This document shows positions 41,244 to 50,790 of a stretch of 64,000 nucleotides of DNA, one piece after another. Each line of letters begins with the position of its first letter. The stretch's first letter is position 1. This stretch comes from Chloroflexota bacterium (GTDB taxonomy: Bacteria > Chloroflexota > UBA6077 > FW602-bin22): positions 122,055 through 186,054 of the forward strand of contig SCUE01000027.1 in NCBI GenBank assembly GCA_004297775.1, read 5' to 3'. The notes beneath the pieces are model-generated. The model was not told where the DNA came from and made no database searches. It worked only from the letters and a program-made list of their open reading frames with translations. The translations under genes were made by a program, and so were the position numbers.

Positions 41244-42850
41244 TCAGCCGCGCCGGCGCGAGACACGTAGCCGTCCGCGATATCACACGCTACCGAGGCG
41301 CGCTCGCGCCGCGCCGGGTCACCGTAGCCGCCGCCGCCCGGCAGGGAGATCACCGCCAGGCTGCCGGCCGGCAATTCGACGGTTGCCTTTGGGTGCTGCG
41401 CGACGCCATCGATCGTGAACGATCCGCTCGCGCCAGGCTTGCCACCGAACACACCGCGGGCTGGATAGTTGAAGCGATCGAAGAACGGCGAGAGCCAGAC
41501 GCGGCAGCCATCTCGCGCCCGCGCGACGATCTCGTGGCCGAGTCCGCCACGCCACTGTCCGGCGCCGCCGGAGTCGATCCGCAGCCGTCGCGCCTCGTAG
41601 ATCAACGGTGCATGCGCCTCGATCGCTTCCACGGGGAATCCGTGAACGCCGGAGGGAAACGACGTCGCGCTGAAGCCATCGCCGCCCAATCGCGCGCCCA
41701 TTCCGCCAGCGTTGAAGACGACCAGCACGAAGTGCCGCCCATCGCGATCGTAGCCGTGCCACTGCGTATTCCAGAGCGCGTCGTAACTCTCGGCCAGGAT
41801 GCGGTCCGGCAATGCGTCAGCCAGCGCCCGGAAAATCAGGCTGGGAACGAAATGACCGATGATGTGCCGGGCCGCCACCGCCGCCGGACGCCGGCAATTC
41901 AGGATGCAACCCTCCGGTGCCCTGACATCGACCGGCCGGAACGAACCTTCATTGTTCGGGATTTCGGGCGAGAGCGCCGCCTTCAACGCATACGTCGTGT
42001 AGGCGTGTGTGTAGTTCAGCACCACGTTGATTCCGCGATCACTCTCTGGTGACGTGCCCGCGAAATCGGCCTCGATCCGATCTCCCTGCACCCGCAAGGT
42101 CACCTTCAGGTCGACAGGATGATCGTATCCGTCGAATCGCCCTTCGGCCGAATACTGGCCATTCGGCAGCGCCAGGATTGCCTCACGCATGGCGCGTTCG
42201 GATCGGCCGATGATTTCGACTCCGATCGGGTCCAAATCATCGAGATCGAATTGTTCCAACATTTCGACGACGCGACGCGCGCCCACGTCATTGCCGGCGG
42301 CCTGGGCATACAGGTCACCAATCACCTGGTCGGGAACTCGGACATTTGCCGCGATGATGCGGATCACATCGTCATTCACCACTCCGGCGCGAAAGAGCTT
42401 CGCGATCGGAATGCAGATGCCCTCTTCGAAGACCTGTCGCGCATCGGCTGAGAACACGCGCCCGCCAATATCGGCCGTGTGACAAATGTTGCCGAAATAT
42501 CCGACGACTCGGCCGCGATGGAAGACCGGGGTCACGATTGTGACATCGTGATAGTGGCCGGACGTCAGCCACGGATCGTTCGTGATTAGCACGTCGCCTG
42601 ACTCGAGCCGATCGGCCGGATAGGCCGCCAGGAAATGCCGCATCGCCGACGCGAGCGAATTGATGTGGCCCGGTGTGCCCGTGACCGCCTGGGCGAGCAT
42701 GTCTCCACGTGCATCGAACACCGCCGCCGAGAGATCGCCCGCCTCGCTCACTGCCGGGGTCAGCGCGGTACGGATCAGCGTCGCCGCCTGTTCCTCGGTG
42801 ATTGCGATCAGGCGGTTCCAGAGAATGTCCCACGGCAGTGCCCGGCTCAT
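41234..42850 (-). CDS. hyuB: Hydantoinase B / 5-oxoprolinase beta-type subunit
   Basis: The 538-residue product has the HyuB hallmarks ISEEQA-like IAITEEQAATLIRTALTPAV, VTGTPGHINSLASAMRHFLA, LITNDPWLTSGHYHDVTIVT (metal-binding NDP and HxxD) and the C-terminal GDGFSATSFPSGVHGFPVEA. Together with HyuA it opens cyclic amides such as hydantoins or 5-oxoproline using ATP, and the substrate specificity cannot be read here. ATG 42850 lies in an ATGA overlap with the HyuA stop. Confidence 0.9.
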   Translation of the reverse strand: MSRALPWDILWNRLIAITEEQAATLIRTALTPAVSEAGDLSAAVFDARGDMLAQAVTGTPGHINSLASAMRHFLAAYPADRLESGDVLITNDPWLTSGHYHDVTIVTPVFHRGRVVGYFGNICHTADIGGRVFSADARQVFEEGICIPIAKLFRAGVVNDDVIRIIAANVRVPDQVIGDLYAQAAGNDVGARRVVEMLEQFDLDDLDPIGVEIIGRSERAMREAILALPNGQYSAEGRFDGYDHPVDLKVTLRVQGDRIEADFAGTSPESDRGINVVLNYTHAYTTYALKAALSPEIPNNEGSFRPVDVRAPEGCILNCRRPAAVAARHIIGHFVPSLIFRALADALPDRILAESYDALWNTQWHGYDRDGRHFVLVVFNAGGMGARLGGDGFSATSFPSGVHGFPVEAIEAHAPLIYEARRLRIDSGGAGQWRGGLGHEIVARARDGCRVWLSPFFDRFNYPARGVFGGKPGASGSFTIDGVAQHPKATVELPAGSLAVISLPGGGGYGDPARRERASVACDIADGYVSRAGAADYE

Positions 42851-44958
42851 CGAGCCGTCCTCGCCACTTCCAGGAAGTCGCCCTCGAACAAGCGCACACG
42901 CCAGCCCGGCGGCACGACAGTCGTCGACTCATCATCCTCGATCAGAACCGGTCCTTCCAGGGTGCGATGGCGCGGCATCGTCTCACGCCGCCACACCGAC
43001 GCCTCGCTCGGCGCCCCGTCAAACCACGCCGTGCGCGTCAGCGGCGCTGGCGCGTGATCGCCACTGCGGCCGGACACGCGGGGCGCTGGCGGGCGCTCAC
43101 CCGTGATGGTGACTCGCCACTGGTGCGCCTCAACACCGACGCCGGGTGGTATGCCCCCATAGATCGCCGCGTACGCGTCTTCAAAAGCCGACGTCAGCGC
43201 CACGCTACGTGACGCGGCATCGCGTGTGGCATCGAGGGCGGCCTCGGGAATCGTGATCGTCAACTGATGTGCCTGGCCGAGAAAGCGCAGGTCAGTCTGC
43301 CGCTCGACCCAGGCGCTCGACAAGTCACTCGACGTATCGAGCGCGAGCAGCGAGAACCCCTCAGCGACCATCGCCGCCAACAGGTGGTCGATGGCGCTCC
43401 AGTCCAGGGAGCCATTGACCCGGACAATCTGGGTGCGTGCCAGATCGACGCGAGGCGGCGCCGCCAACAACCCGATCGCCGACCCGATCCCCGCGGCCGG
43501 CGGAACGATGATGCGCTCGATGCCCAGTCGAACCGCGACGCCGCAAGCGTGAGCCGGTCCGGCGCCCCCGAATGCGTAGAGCGGCAGCGCGGCCGGGTCG
43601 TAGCCGCGCTCGGCGCAGTGCCGGCGAAACGCCAATGCCATGTCCTCGTCGACCGCGTCCCGCACGCGTTCGGCTGCCTCGGTCGGCGCCATACGAAATC
43701 GTCGTTCGAGCGCTTCGCGCGCGGCCGGCTCGTCGAGTGCCATCGTTCCACCGAGGAACGAATCCGCGCCGATGTATCCGAGGACGAGATCCGCGTCGGT
43801 CACCGTCGGTTCCGCGTCGGGCCGGGTTTGGCCGTCGATCGTGGGATAACAGGCCGGGCCGGGCACGGCCCCGGCGCTTTCAGGTCCGACGCGAACGCGT
43901 CCGACGCGATCGACTCGCGCGATCGATCCACCGCCGGCGCCGATCTCGATCAACTCGACGCTCGGGACCTGGAGCGGCAGTCCGGAACCGCGCGTGAATC
44001 GATAGACACGGCCGACCTCGACCTCGGGACTGATATCTGGCTCCACCCGCCCGTCTTGGTGCGACCGGACGACGCAGGCCTTGGCCGTCGTGCCCCCCAT
44101 ATCGAATGAGAGCGCGCCGGCGAGCCCAAGTCGTTCGCAGTCCGCGGCCGCGGCCAGCGCGCCAGCAGCCGGTCCGGATTCGACCAACCGGATCGGATAT
44201 GCCGCGGCGGTGGCGGGACCGACCACGCCGCCGCTCGAAGTCATGATCGTCAGACGGGAATTGGGGATGACCGAACCGATGCCCGATTCCAGGCGTGTCA
44301 AGTAGTCGGCCGCGATTGGCTGTGTGTACGAGTTGGCGGTGGTCGTCACCATGCGCTCGTACTCGCGAATTTGACCCGACACGCGAAACGACGTTGACAC
44401 CGGAACAGACGGGTGCGCGGCGCGCACGATTCGTTCGGCCTCGCTCTCGTGGACGCTGTTGGCGTATGAGTGGAGGAAGACAATCGAGATCGCATCGGCG
44501 CCGGCGGCGATCAACGACTGCGCCGCCACGCGCACACCTTCCTCATCGAATGGTCGATAGATCGTGCCATCGACCAGAATTCGCTCGCTGATCTCTCGCC
44601 GCATGGCGCGCGCGACGAGCGCCGCCGGCCGCTCGATTCGCAGGTCATACATGTCGAATCGGTGCTGGCGCGCGATCTCCAACGTGTCGGCATACCCCTC
44701 TGTCACCAGGAGTCCAACGTTCGCGCCGCGCCGCTGCACGATCGAGTTCGTGATCAACGTCGTCGCGTGAGCGACGGCCCCGTCCGTCACGGCGTCGGCC
44801 ACCTCAGCCAGCGCCACGCGCAATCCATGTTCGACCGCGTCATCGGGGCGATCCGGCGTCGTACGAACCTTGGCGATTGCGATGATTCGGCCAGCGTCAT
44901 CCGTGACGCAGACATCGGTGAACGTACCACCGATATCGACTCCGATCCGAAACGCCAC
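42847..44958 (-). CDS. hyuA: Hydantoinase A / 5-oxoprolinase alpha-type subunit
   Basis: A 703-residue ASKHA-fold ATPase subunit. It opens FRIGVDIGGTFTDVCVTDDA (phosphate-1 loop) and contains GAVAHATTLITNSIVQRRGA, ALSFDMGGTTAKACVVRSHQ (phosphate-2), IEIGAGGGSIARVDRVGRVR and LPLYAFGGAGPAHACGVAVR. It pairs with HyuB downstream. GTG 44958 lies eight bases after TACACT on the minus strand, so the operon is probably leaderless. The facing MFS gene may import the substrate or export the product. Confidence 0.92.
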   Translation of the reverse strand: MAFRIGVDIGGTFTDVCVTDDAGRIIAIAKVRTTPDRPDDAVEHGLRVALAEVADAVTDGAVAHATTLITNSIVQRRGANVGLLVTEGYADTLEIARQHRFDMYDLRIERPAALVARAMRREISERILVDGTIYRPFDEEGVRVAAQSLIAAGADAISIVFLHSYANSVHESEAERIVRAAHPSVPVSTSFRVSGQIREYERMVTTTANSYTQPIAADYLTRLESGIGSVIPNSRLTIMTSSGGVVGPATAAAYPIRLVESGPAAGALAAAADCERLGLAGALSFDMGGTTAKACVVRSHQDGRVEPDISPEVEVGRVYRFTRGSGLPLQVPSVELIEIGAGGGSIARVDRVGRVRVGPESAGAVPGPACYPTIDGQTRPDAEPTVTDADLVLGYIGADSFLGGTMALDEPAAREALERRFRMAPTEAAERVRDAVDEDMALAFRRHCAERGYDPAALPLYAFGGAGPAHACGVAVRLGIERIIVPPAAGIGSAIGLLAAPPRVDLARTQIVRVNGSLDWSAIDHLLAAMVAEGFSLLALDTSSDLSSAWVERQTDLRFLGQAHQLTITIPEAALDATRDAASRSVALTSAFEDAYAAIYGGIPPGVGVEAHQWRVTITGERPPAPRVSGRSGDHAPAPLTRTAWFDGAPSEASVWRRETMPRHRTLEGPVLIEDDESTTVVPPGWRVRLFEGDFLEVARTAR

Positions 44959-44966
44959 GAGCGGGC

Positions 44967-44972
44967 AGTGTA
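44967..44972 (-). promoter_or_regulatory. -10 element TACACT of the hyuA-hyuB operon
   Basis: TACACT ends eight bases before the GTG at 44958, which predicts a leaderless start. The divergent MFS gene has a TACAGT box at 45009-45014, 15 bases before its ATG. Confidence 0.5.
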
Positions 44973-45029
44973 AGGCAGACGCTGATCGCGAGCGCCGTTG
45001 AAACGCCCTACAGTGCCAGCTTCACCACG

Positions 45030-46196
45030 ATGAGTCGTTTCGAGCGCGGTGTCCCGATCTGGTTCTATGCTGGCGGCGCGCTCGGACCGTTTGCCGGCGG
45101 AATCATCGGGGCGATCCTGCCGGCACTGCGCGCGTCATTCGGCGCCGATCTCGCGCTCGCGTCGTGGACCGTTCCCGCTTATATGGCGCCCTTCGCCGTG
45201 TTTCAGCTCGTATCCGGCGCATTTTCCGACCGTGTTTCACGTCGTGTCGCACTCGGGATTGGCTTCAGCCTATACACGCTGGCATCGTTGGTCTGCGCCA
45301 TCGCCCCGGGAATGGAGTGGTTCATTGCGGGCCGCGCCCTTCAGGGCGCCGCCAACGCATTCACGACGCCGATCCTCATTGCCGCGACGGCCGATCTCGT
45401 CCCGCGAGAGCGGCTGGGCCGCGCGCTGGGAGCGTTCGTCAGCGTCAACATGATCGGCGGATTCGCCGCGCCGCTGGTCGGAGGTGTTGGCGCCGAGATC
45501 GACTGGCGGTACGTATACGTCGTCACCGCGCTCATTTCATTGGTCCTCGGCATCTTGTACGACCATATCCTGGCTGGCCAGCCACGGCGCGCCCACGGAA
45601 CCGCTACGCCGCTCGGTCAACTGCTGGCCAGCGCGCTCGACCGCCGCGGACTTCTGGTCGGTCTGGCGGCCTTTCTGGCCCAGGTCGGCACGTTCGGCTC
45701 GTCGTACCTCTGGTCGACCTACCTCGTCGATCGCTGGCAGCTCGATCTCTGGCTTGCCGGGGTTATCTCCAGCGCCCTGGGCCTGACTGGCATTCTGGCC
45801 GCGCCGATCGCCGGGCGGCAGTGCGACCGACACGGACCAATTCCGGTCCTGATGGCCTCCGCCGTTCTGGCCGCGCTCGCCGGCGTTGGACTCGCCTTCG
45901 CGCCGACGCCATGGGTGTTCTTCATCTTCACGATTCTGCTTGGCGCCGGGTACGGCGCGGTCTGGGCAGCCATGCCGAATCTCGTTCTCTCGGTGCTCCC
46001 CGACCCTCGCGTCCGTGGAACCGCGATATCCATCAATGCCACATTCCGCTTCGGCAGCTCGGCCATCTCTCCGGCGTTCTTCACGCCCGTCTATGCTGGC
46101 TTCGGTGGTGGCGTATTCCTCGTCGCGACGCTGTCGGCCACATTGCTCCTGGGCCTCGTCGCATTGGTCCCACGTTCGGCACCGCGTCGGACGTGA
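45030..46196 (+). CDS. Major facilitator superfamily transporter
   Basis: A 388-residue protein with about 12 hydrophobic helices and the MFS loop 2-3 motif in FQLVSGAFSDRVSRRVALGI (GxxxDRxxRR). Further landmarks are GRALQGAANAFTTPILIAAT in helix 4 and a second copy of the loop motif at GRQCDRHGP. It looks like a drug:proton antiporter-type (DHA1) member, and no substrate can be named. It is divergent from hyuA and ends 70 bases before the TetR gene. ATG 45030; no ribosome binding site. Confidence 0.88.
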   Translation: MSRFERGVPIWFYAGGALGPFAGGIIGAILPALRASFGADLALASWTVPAYMAPFAVFQLVSGAFSDRVSRRVALGIGFSLYTLASLVCAIAPGMEWFIAGRALQGAANAFTTPILIAATADLVPRERLGRALGAFVSVNMIGGFAAPLVGGVGAEIDWRYVYVVTALISLVLGILYDHILAGQPRRAHGTATPLGQLLASALDRRGLLVGLAAFLAQVGTFGSSYLWSTYLVDRWQLDLWLAGVISSALGLTGILAAPIAGRQCDRHGPIPVLMASAVLAALAGVGLAFAPTPWVFFIFTILLGAGYGAVWAAMPNLVLSVLPDPRVRGTAISINATFRFGSSAISPAFFTPVYAGFGGGVFLVATLSATLLLGLVALVPRSAPRRT

Positions 46197-46241
46197 ATGA
46201 GGTGATGGCGATGCAGCCGCTGGGCTAACATTGCCGAAACC

Positions 46242-46257
46242 GACCGACCGGTCGGTC
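46242..46257. promoter_or_regulatory. TetR-type operator (perfect 16-bp palindrome)
   Basis: GACCGACCGGTCGGTC, symmetric throughout. It lies just after a TAACAT -10 at 46226-46231 and immediately before the TetR start, so bound repressor would block the first bases of the transcript. Palindromes of the ACCGACCGGTCGGT kind are common self-operators of TetR-family genes. Confidence 0.8.
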
Positions 46258-46266
46258 TTTTCTGGA

Positions 46267-46881
46267 ATGATGATCGAGACAGAATCGCGGGCTCAGGTCC
46301 GGACGCGCGAGCGGCACGAGCGCATTCTTGACGCTGCCCTCGACGTCATCGTGTCGCGCGGTTATCAGGCCACCGCCGTATCCGATATCGCCACTGCCGC
46401 CGATACGTCGAAGGGTGGCGTCTATTTCCACTTTCCGGGCAAGGACGCGATCTTCCTGGCGCTGATCGATCGATCAGCGCGCCTTCTGCGCGAGCGTGTT
46501 ATCGCGCGAATCGGCGCGGAAACCGACCCGACTCGGCGGCTCGACGCGGCGCTCGGCGCGCTGGTCGACGTCTTCGGAACACATCGGCGCCTGACTCGGC
46601 TGTTTCTCGTCGAAACACCCGGCGCCGGACCGCGCTTCTACACCAAGACACTCGAACTGCACGGTGACTTCATCGAGATAATCGCGGCCGAGCTCGACGC
46701 TGCGGTCGCCGCTGGCACGATCGCGCCGCACGATACGCGCCTGATCGCGCAAGCATGGTTCGGCGCCATCAACGAAGTCGTCAGCCAATGGGCGGTGGAT
46801 ACGAGCCCCCATCCGCTCGGCGAATCGTTGCCCGGACTCCGCGGCCTGCTCCTTCGGGGCGTCGGAATGGCAGTCTCATGA
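46267..46881 (+). CDS. TetR/AcrR-family transcriptional regulator
   Basis: The 204-residue product has an N-terminal HTH (RILDAALDVIVSRGYQATAV, then SDIATAADTSKGGVYFHFPG and KDAIFLALID) typical of TetR, and an all-helical ligand-binding domain (about 60-200). I start at ATG 46267, because the longer frame from 46231 would run through the operator. It probably represses itself. Its stop overlaps menF (ATGA), so the whole menaquinone operon is likely under the same control. The ligand is unknown. Confidence 0.9.
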   Translation: MMIETESRAQVRTRERHERILDAALDVIVSRGYQATAVSDIATAADTSKGGVYFHFPGKDAIFLALIDRSARLLRERVIARIGAETDPTRRLDAALGALVDVFGTHRRLTRLFLVETPGAGPRFYTKTLELHGDFIEIIAAELDAAVAAGTIAPHDTRLIAQAWFGAINEVVSQWAVDTSPHPLGESLPGLRGLLLRGVGMAVS

Positions 46882-48191
46882 CCGCACATTCGGCCGGTAC
46901 GCGCTCCTCCATCGCGGAGCCTGTGATGTGCACGGCATCGCCCAGCACAATCGATCCGCTCGACGCATTCGCCGAGGCGTGCCGCACCGGCGAAAATGCG
47001 ACCTACTGGGAAAGGCCCGACGACGGATTCGCGTTCGCCGCGATTGGCGCCGCGGCTGAACTCGCCGTGTGCGGGCCAGACCGCTTCTCGGCGGCCGTGG
47101 AGTGGCTCAAGACGATCGCCGGCCACGGTGGCGATCACGCCGGGACTACGTGGCCCGACCCATCGCGACCCCTCATCGTGGCCGGATTCTCGTTCGACCA
47201 CCTCGTTGGCGAGTCGTCGCCCTGGCACGATTTCGGCGCGGCGAATCTCACGGTGCCGCGAACGGCCGTCGTTCGGACTGCCTGCGCATCGTGGCGACAG
47301 ACCAATATCGGCGCCGGTTCCGTCGACCGCCGCGGGGCCGGGAATGGCCTCAGGCGCCTGTCTTCGGAACCGCCGGCCGATCGATCGCGTGCTTCGTGGG
47401 AGCGCCTCGTCGAGCGGGCAGTCGCCGCGATCGATACCGGTCCCCTTGAGAAGGTCGTCCTGGCGCGAACGATGACGGCTTCCTCCCCGCTTACCGCAAC
47501 GCCCGAGCGGTGCATCGCCGCGCTCCGCAACGCGTTTCCCCACTGCGCGATCTTCGCGGTCCGCCGCGGTCCCCGGACGTTCGTCGGCGCATCGCCGGAG
47601 CGCCTGGTACGCTGCCGAGTCGGCGAAATCGAGGTCAGCGCTCTGGCAGGCACCGCGCGGCGGGGCGACGATGACGAGGACGATGCTCGCATCGGAGAGG
47701 CGTTTCTTGCGAACGCGAAGGATCGTCACGAGCACGCCATCGTCGTCCGAATGCTCGTAGGCAGCCTGCGCCATCTCTGCGATCGACTGGATTGGCCGAC
47801 GACGCCGGAGCTGCTTCGGATGCGCAACGCGCAGCACCTTCATACGCCGATCCGCGGTTCGCTCCGGGTCGGAAACGGCATCCTGGACGTCGTGGCGGCG
47901 TTGCACCCGACCCCGGCAGTCGGAGGCTGGCCGGCCGACGAGGCGCGCGCGTTCATCGCCGAAAACGAGGGGATCGACCGCGGCTGGTACGCCTCGCCGG
48001 TCGGATGGATGAGCGGCCCGGACGCCGGCGAGTTCGTCGTCGGCCTGCGGTCAGCCCTGCTTCATGACAATGGAACCGCCCAACTCTTCGCCGGGAATGG
48101 CATCGTCGCCGATTCCGATCCGGGCGCGGAATACGAGGAGACGCGCCTGAAGCTTCGGCCGATGCTCGAGGCCCTGGGCGTGACCGAGTGA
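46878..48191 (+). CDS. menF: Isochorismate synthase MenF
   Basis: The 437-residue chorismate-binding enzyme has VSALAGTARRGDDDEDDARI (active-site GT), LHTPIRGSLRVGNGILDVVA, ALHPTPAVGGWPADEARAFI and EGIDRGWYASPVGWMSGPDA, all typical of the MenF/EntC class. It converts chorismate to isochorismate, the entry to menaquinone. ATG 46878 in an ATGA overlap with the TetR stop. The frame upstream to 46755 belongs to the regulator region. Stop overlaps menD (GTGA). Confidence 0.93.
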   Translation: MTAHSAGTRSSIAEPVMCTASPSTIDPLDAFAEACRTGENATYWERPDDGFAFAAIGAAAELAVCGPDRFSAAVEWLKTIAGHGGDHAGTTWPDPSRPLIVAGFSFDHLVGESSPWHDFGAANLTVPRTAVVRTACASWRQTNIGAGSVDRRGAGNGLRRLSSEPPADRSRASWERLVERAVAAIDTGPLEKVVLARTMTASSPLTATPERCIAALRNAFPHCAIFAVRRGPRTFVGASPERLVRCRVGEIEVSALAGTARRGDDDEDDARIGEAFLANAKDRHEHAIVVRMLVGSLRHLCDRLDWPTTPELLRMRNAQHLHTPIRGSLRVGNGILDVVAALHPTPAVGGWPADEARAFIAENEGIDRGWYASPVGWMSGPDAGEFVVGLRSALLHDNGTAQLFAGNGIVADSDPGAEYEETRLKLRPMLEALGVTE

Positions 48192-49957
48192 CGCGACCGT
48201 ACGCGGCGATTCTCCGCGATCACGTCGGCGCGATCATCGAAGAACTCATCGGCGCCGGTGTTCGCCACATCGTCGTATCACCAGGGTCGCGCTCGACTCC
48301 GCTGGCCATTGCCGCGATCGAGTCGAAGGCGCTACGCGTCTGGATGAACTACGACGAGCGATCGGCGGCATTCTTCGCCGGTGGGATAGCACGGGCGGAG
48401 CGACAACCGGTTGCGCTCCTCTGCACCTCCGGCACGGCCGCCGCAAACTACCTGGCCGGTCTCGCCGAAGCACGACTGGCGCGCGTCCCCCTCGTCGTCC
48501 TGACGGCCGACCGTCCGCCCGAGCACCGCGACAGCGGCGCGGCGCAGACGATCGCGCAGGTCGATCTCTACCGACGCCACGTCGCGTGGTCGATCGATCT
48601 GCCGCCACCAGATGCCGGTACGAGTCTTCGCCACGTCCGCGCCACGATCTGTCGCGCAGTCGCGCTCTCGCTCGAACCGCCAGCCGGTCCGGTTCACATC
48701 AACGTCCCCTTCCGCGAACCGCTCATTCCGGCGGATTCGGATGTGGCGACCGACGCGACAGTCGCTCTGTCCCGGCCTTCGAACGGCTCGGCGCGCGTCT
48801 TGCGCTCGACGCGGCTGCCCTCGCCCGAGCTCATCGGCGAACTCGCGCGTCTGTGCGACGCGAACGAGCGTGGATTGATCGTCGTCGGTCCGTCCGAGGA
48901 CGAATCTCTCCCGGCCGCGCTCGCGCAGATGTCCGATCGACTCGGCTACCCGATTCTGGCGGATCCACTGTCTGGACTCCGGTCCGGGCGCCACGATCGT
49001 GCGAACGTAATCGACACGGCCGACGCCTTGCTCCGGATTGAGGGCTTCGCCGCGGCACACTGTCCCACACTGACAATACGATTCGGCGCAATCCCGACAT
49101 CGAAACCCGTGACGACGATGCTCGAATCGGTGGTCGATGCCACGCACATCGTCGTGGACGATGCACCGGAATGGCGAGAGCCGTTCAGCATCGCATCGAT
49201 GCACGTCTGGTGCGATCCAACCGCGCTCGCGTCGGCCATCGCCGCCTCGGTCGCCTCGGCCGCCGCTTCGGATCGCACGCGCACCTGGATCGACGGGTGG
49301 CGTTCCTCATCTCAGGCGGCTCGCCGCGCGATCGATGATGCGGCCATCGGATTCAACGAGCCGTTCGAGGGCCGAGTCTTCACGGAGATCGCGAACATGC
49401 TCGACGACGAGACGGCTCTCTTCGTCGGAAACAGCATGCCAGTGCGGGATCTCGATGTGTTCTTCCCCACGAGCGCTCGTGTCGGGCGAATCATGGGCAA
49501 TCGCGGCGCGAACGGCATCGACGGAGTCGTTTCATCCGCGCTCGGCATCGCCGCGACCGGCCGGCGCGTCGTGCTCGTCCTCGGCGATCTCTCCGCGTTT
49601 CACGATCTCAACGGACTGTTGGCCGGGCGTCGAAACGGCATGAATGCGACGATCGTGGTCGTCAATAACGACGGCGGCGGTATCTTCTCGTTCCTGCCCC
49701 AGGCGGGCATACCGGACCATTTCGAGACGCTGTTCGGCACCCCACACGGTCTCGACTTCGCCGGCGCGGCGACGCTGTACGGGGTACGTCACCAACTGTG
49801 CGGCGACTGGACGGCGTTCGGCGACGCGGTCAGGCGATCCCTCAACGGGACCGGCATTGACATCATCGAGATCCGAACCGATCGTACCCGCAACGTCACA
49901 CTCCATCGCGCCGTGTGGGCACGCGTCGCGGCGGCGCTCGCGGAAGATAACCGATGA
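48188..49957 (+). CDS. menD: SEPHCHC synthase MenD
   Basis: A 589-residue thiamin-diphosphate enzyme. The PYR domain has GVRHIVVSPGSRSTPLAIAA, the conserved Glu of MNYDERSAAFFAGGIA, and LLCTSGTAAANYLAG. The PP domain has FVGNSMPVRDLDVFFPTSAR, LVLGDLSAFHDLNGLLAGRR (GDL-N metal site) and VVVNNDGGGIFSFLPQA. It joins isochorismate and 2-oxoglutarate. Full length for the family. GTG 48188, GTGA overlap with menF; ATGA overlap with menH. Confidence 0.95.
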   Translation: MTRPYAAILRDHVGAIIEELIGAGVRHIVVSPGSRSTPLAIAAIESKALRVWMNYDERSAAFFAGGIARAERQPVALLCTSGTAAANYLAGLAEARLARVPLVVLTADRPPEHRDSGAAQTIAQVDLYRRHVAWSIDLPPPDAGTSLRHVRATICRAVALSLEPPAGPVHINVPFREPLIPADSDVATDATVALSRPSNGSARVLRSTRLPSPELIGELARLCDANERGLIVVGPSEDESLPAALAQMSDRLGYPILADPLSGLRSGRHDRANVIDTADALLRIEGFAAAHCPTLTIRFGAIPTSKPVTTMLESVVDATHIVVDDAPEWREPFSIASMHVWCDPTALASAIAASVASAAASDRTRTWIDGWRSSSQAARRAIDDAAIGFNEPFEGRVFTEIANMLDDETALFVGNSMPVRDLDVFFPTSARVGRIMGNRGANGIDGVVSSALGIAATGRRVVLVLGDLSAFHDLNGLLAGRRNGMNATIVVVNNDGGGIFSFLPQAGIPDHFETLFGTPHGLDFAGAATLYGVRHQLCGDWTAFGDAVRRSLNGTGIDIIEIRTDRTRNVTLHRAVWARVAAALAEDNR

Positions 49958-50790
49958 CTCGCGTCGACATTCGCGGCGTGCACGTGAACGTCGAGCGCAG
50001 GGGACCGGTAACTGGACGGACGCTTCTCGCCTTGCATGGTTTCACCGGCAGCGTCGCGACCTGGCATCCGTTCTTGGCCGAGTTCAGTCGGCACGTATCG
50101 ATCCTCGCCGTCGACGCCCTCGGGCACGGCGGCTCCGATGCGCCATCTGATCCGACGCGATACGCTGTCGCCGAAGCCGTGCTCGATCTCGCCGCGGTCC
50201 TCGAACGGTTCTCGATCGACGCCGTTGTCCTGCTCGGATACTCGATGGGTGGCCGAGTCGCACTCGAGTTTGCGCTGACATTTCCCGAGCGAACGCGATC
50301 GCTGATTCTCGAGAGCGCTTCGCCGGGCATCGTCCATCCACGGGAGCGGAGAGTGCGTCAGTCTACCGACGCGAAACTGGCCGAGATCGCCGAACAGCGG
50401 GGCATCGCCGCCTTCGTCGATCGCTGGGAGCTTGCGCCGATCTTCGCCTCACAGCGGGCAATGCCCGATGACCGTCGAGCCGCCTTGCGTGCCGGCCGCC
50501 TCGCTCAGAATCCGTGTGGCCTCGCGAACAGCCTGCGCGGCGCCGGGCAAGGAGTCGCGCCGGAAGCGTGGTCGCGCCTCGGCGACTTGGCGATGCCGGT
50601 CAAACTCATCGTCGGGGCGCTCGACGAGAAGTACGTCGCGATCGGCCAGAAGATGACCACCGTGATATCGCGAAACGATCTGACGATCGTCCCAGACGCC
50701 GGTCACTCCGTACACCTGGAAACGCCGGAGGTATTCTCTCACACCGTTATGTCATTCTTGGAGGTACCGCGTGCCGCATCCATGGGTTAG
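49954..50790 (+). CDS. menH: SHCHC synthase MenH (alpha/beta hydrolase)
   Basis: The 278-residue product has an alpha/beta-hydrolase fold with [20 protein letters not shown] (oxyanion HGFTG), [15 protein letters not shown], nucleophile Ser in [20 protein letters not shown] and the catalytic His in [16 protein letters not shown]. The GYSMGGR elbow and LPGFxGS-like start match MenH. It eliminates pyruvate from the MenD product. It starts in an ATGA overlap and ends 20 bases inside menB. Confidence 0.9.
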   Translation: MTRVDIRGVHVNVERRGPVTGRTLLALHGFTGSVATWHPFLAEFSRHVSILAVDALGHGGSDAPSDPTRYAVAEAVLDLAAVLERFSIDAVVLLGYSMGGRVALEFALTFPERTRSLILESASPGIVHPRERRVRQSTDAKLAEIAEQRGIAAFVDRWELAPIFASQRAMPDDRRAALRAGRLAQNPCGLANSLRGAGQGVAPEAWSRLGDLAMPVKLIVGALDEKYVAIGQKMTTVISRNDLTIVPDAGHSVHLETPEVFSHTVMSFLEVPRAASMG

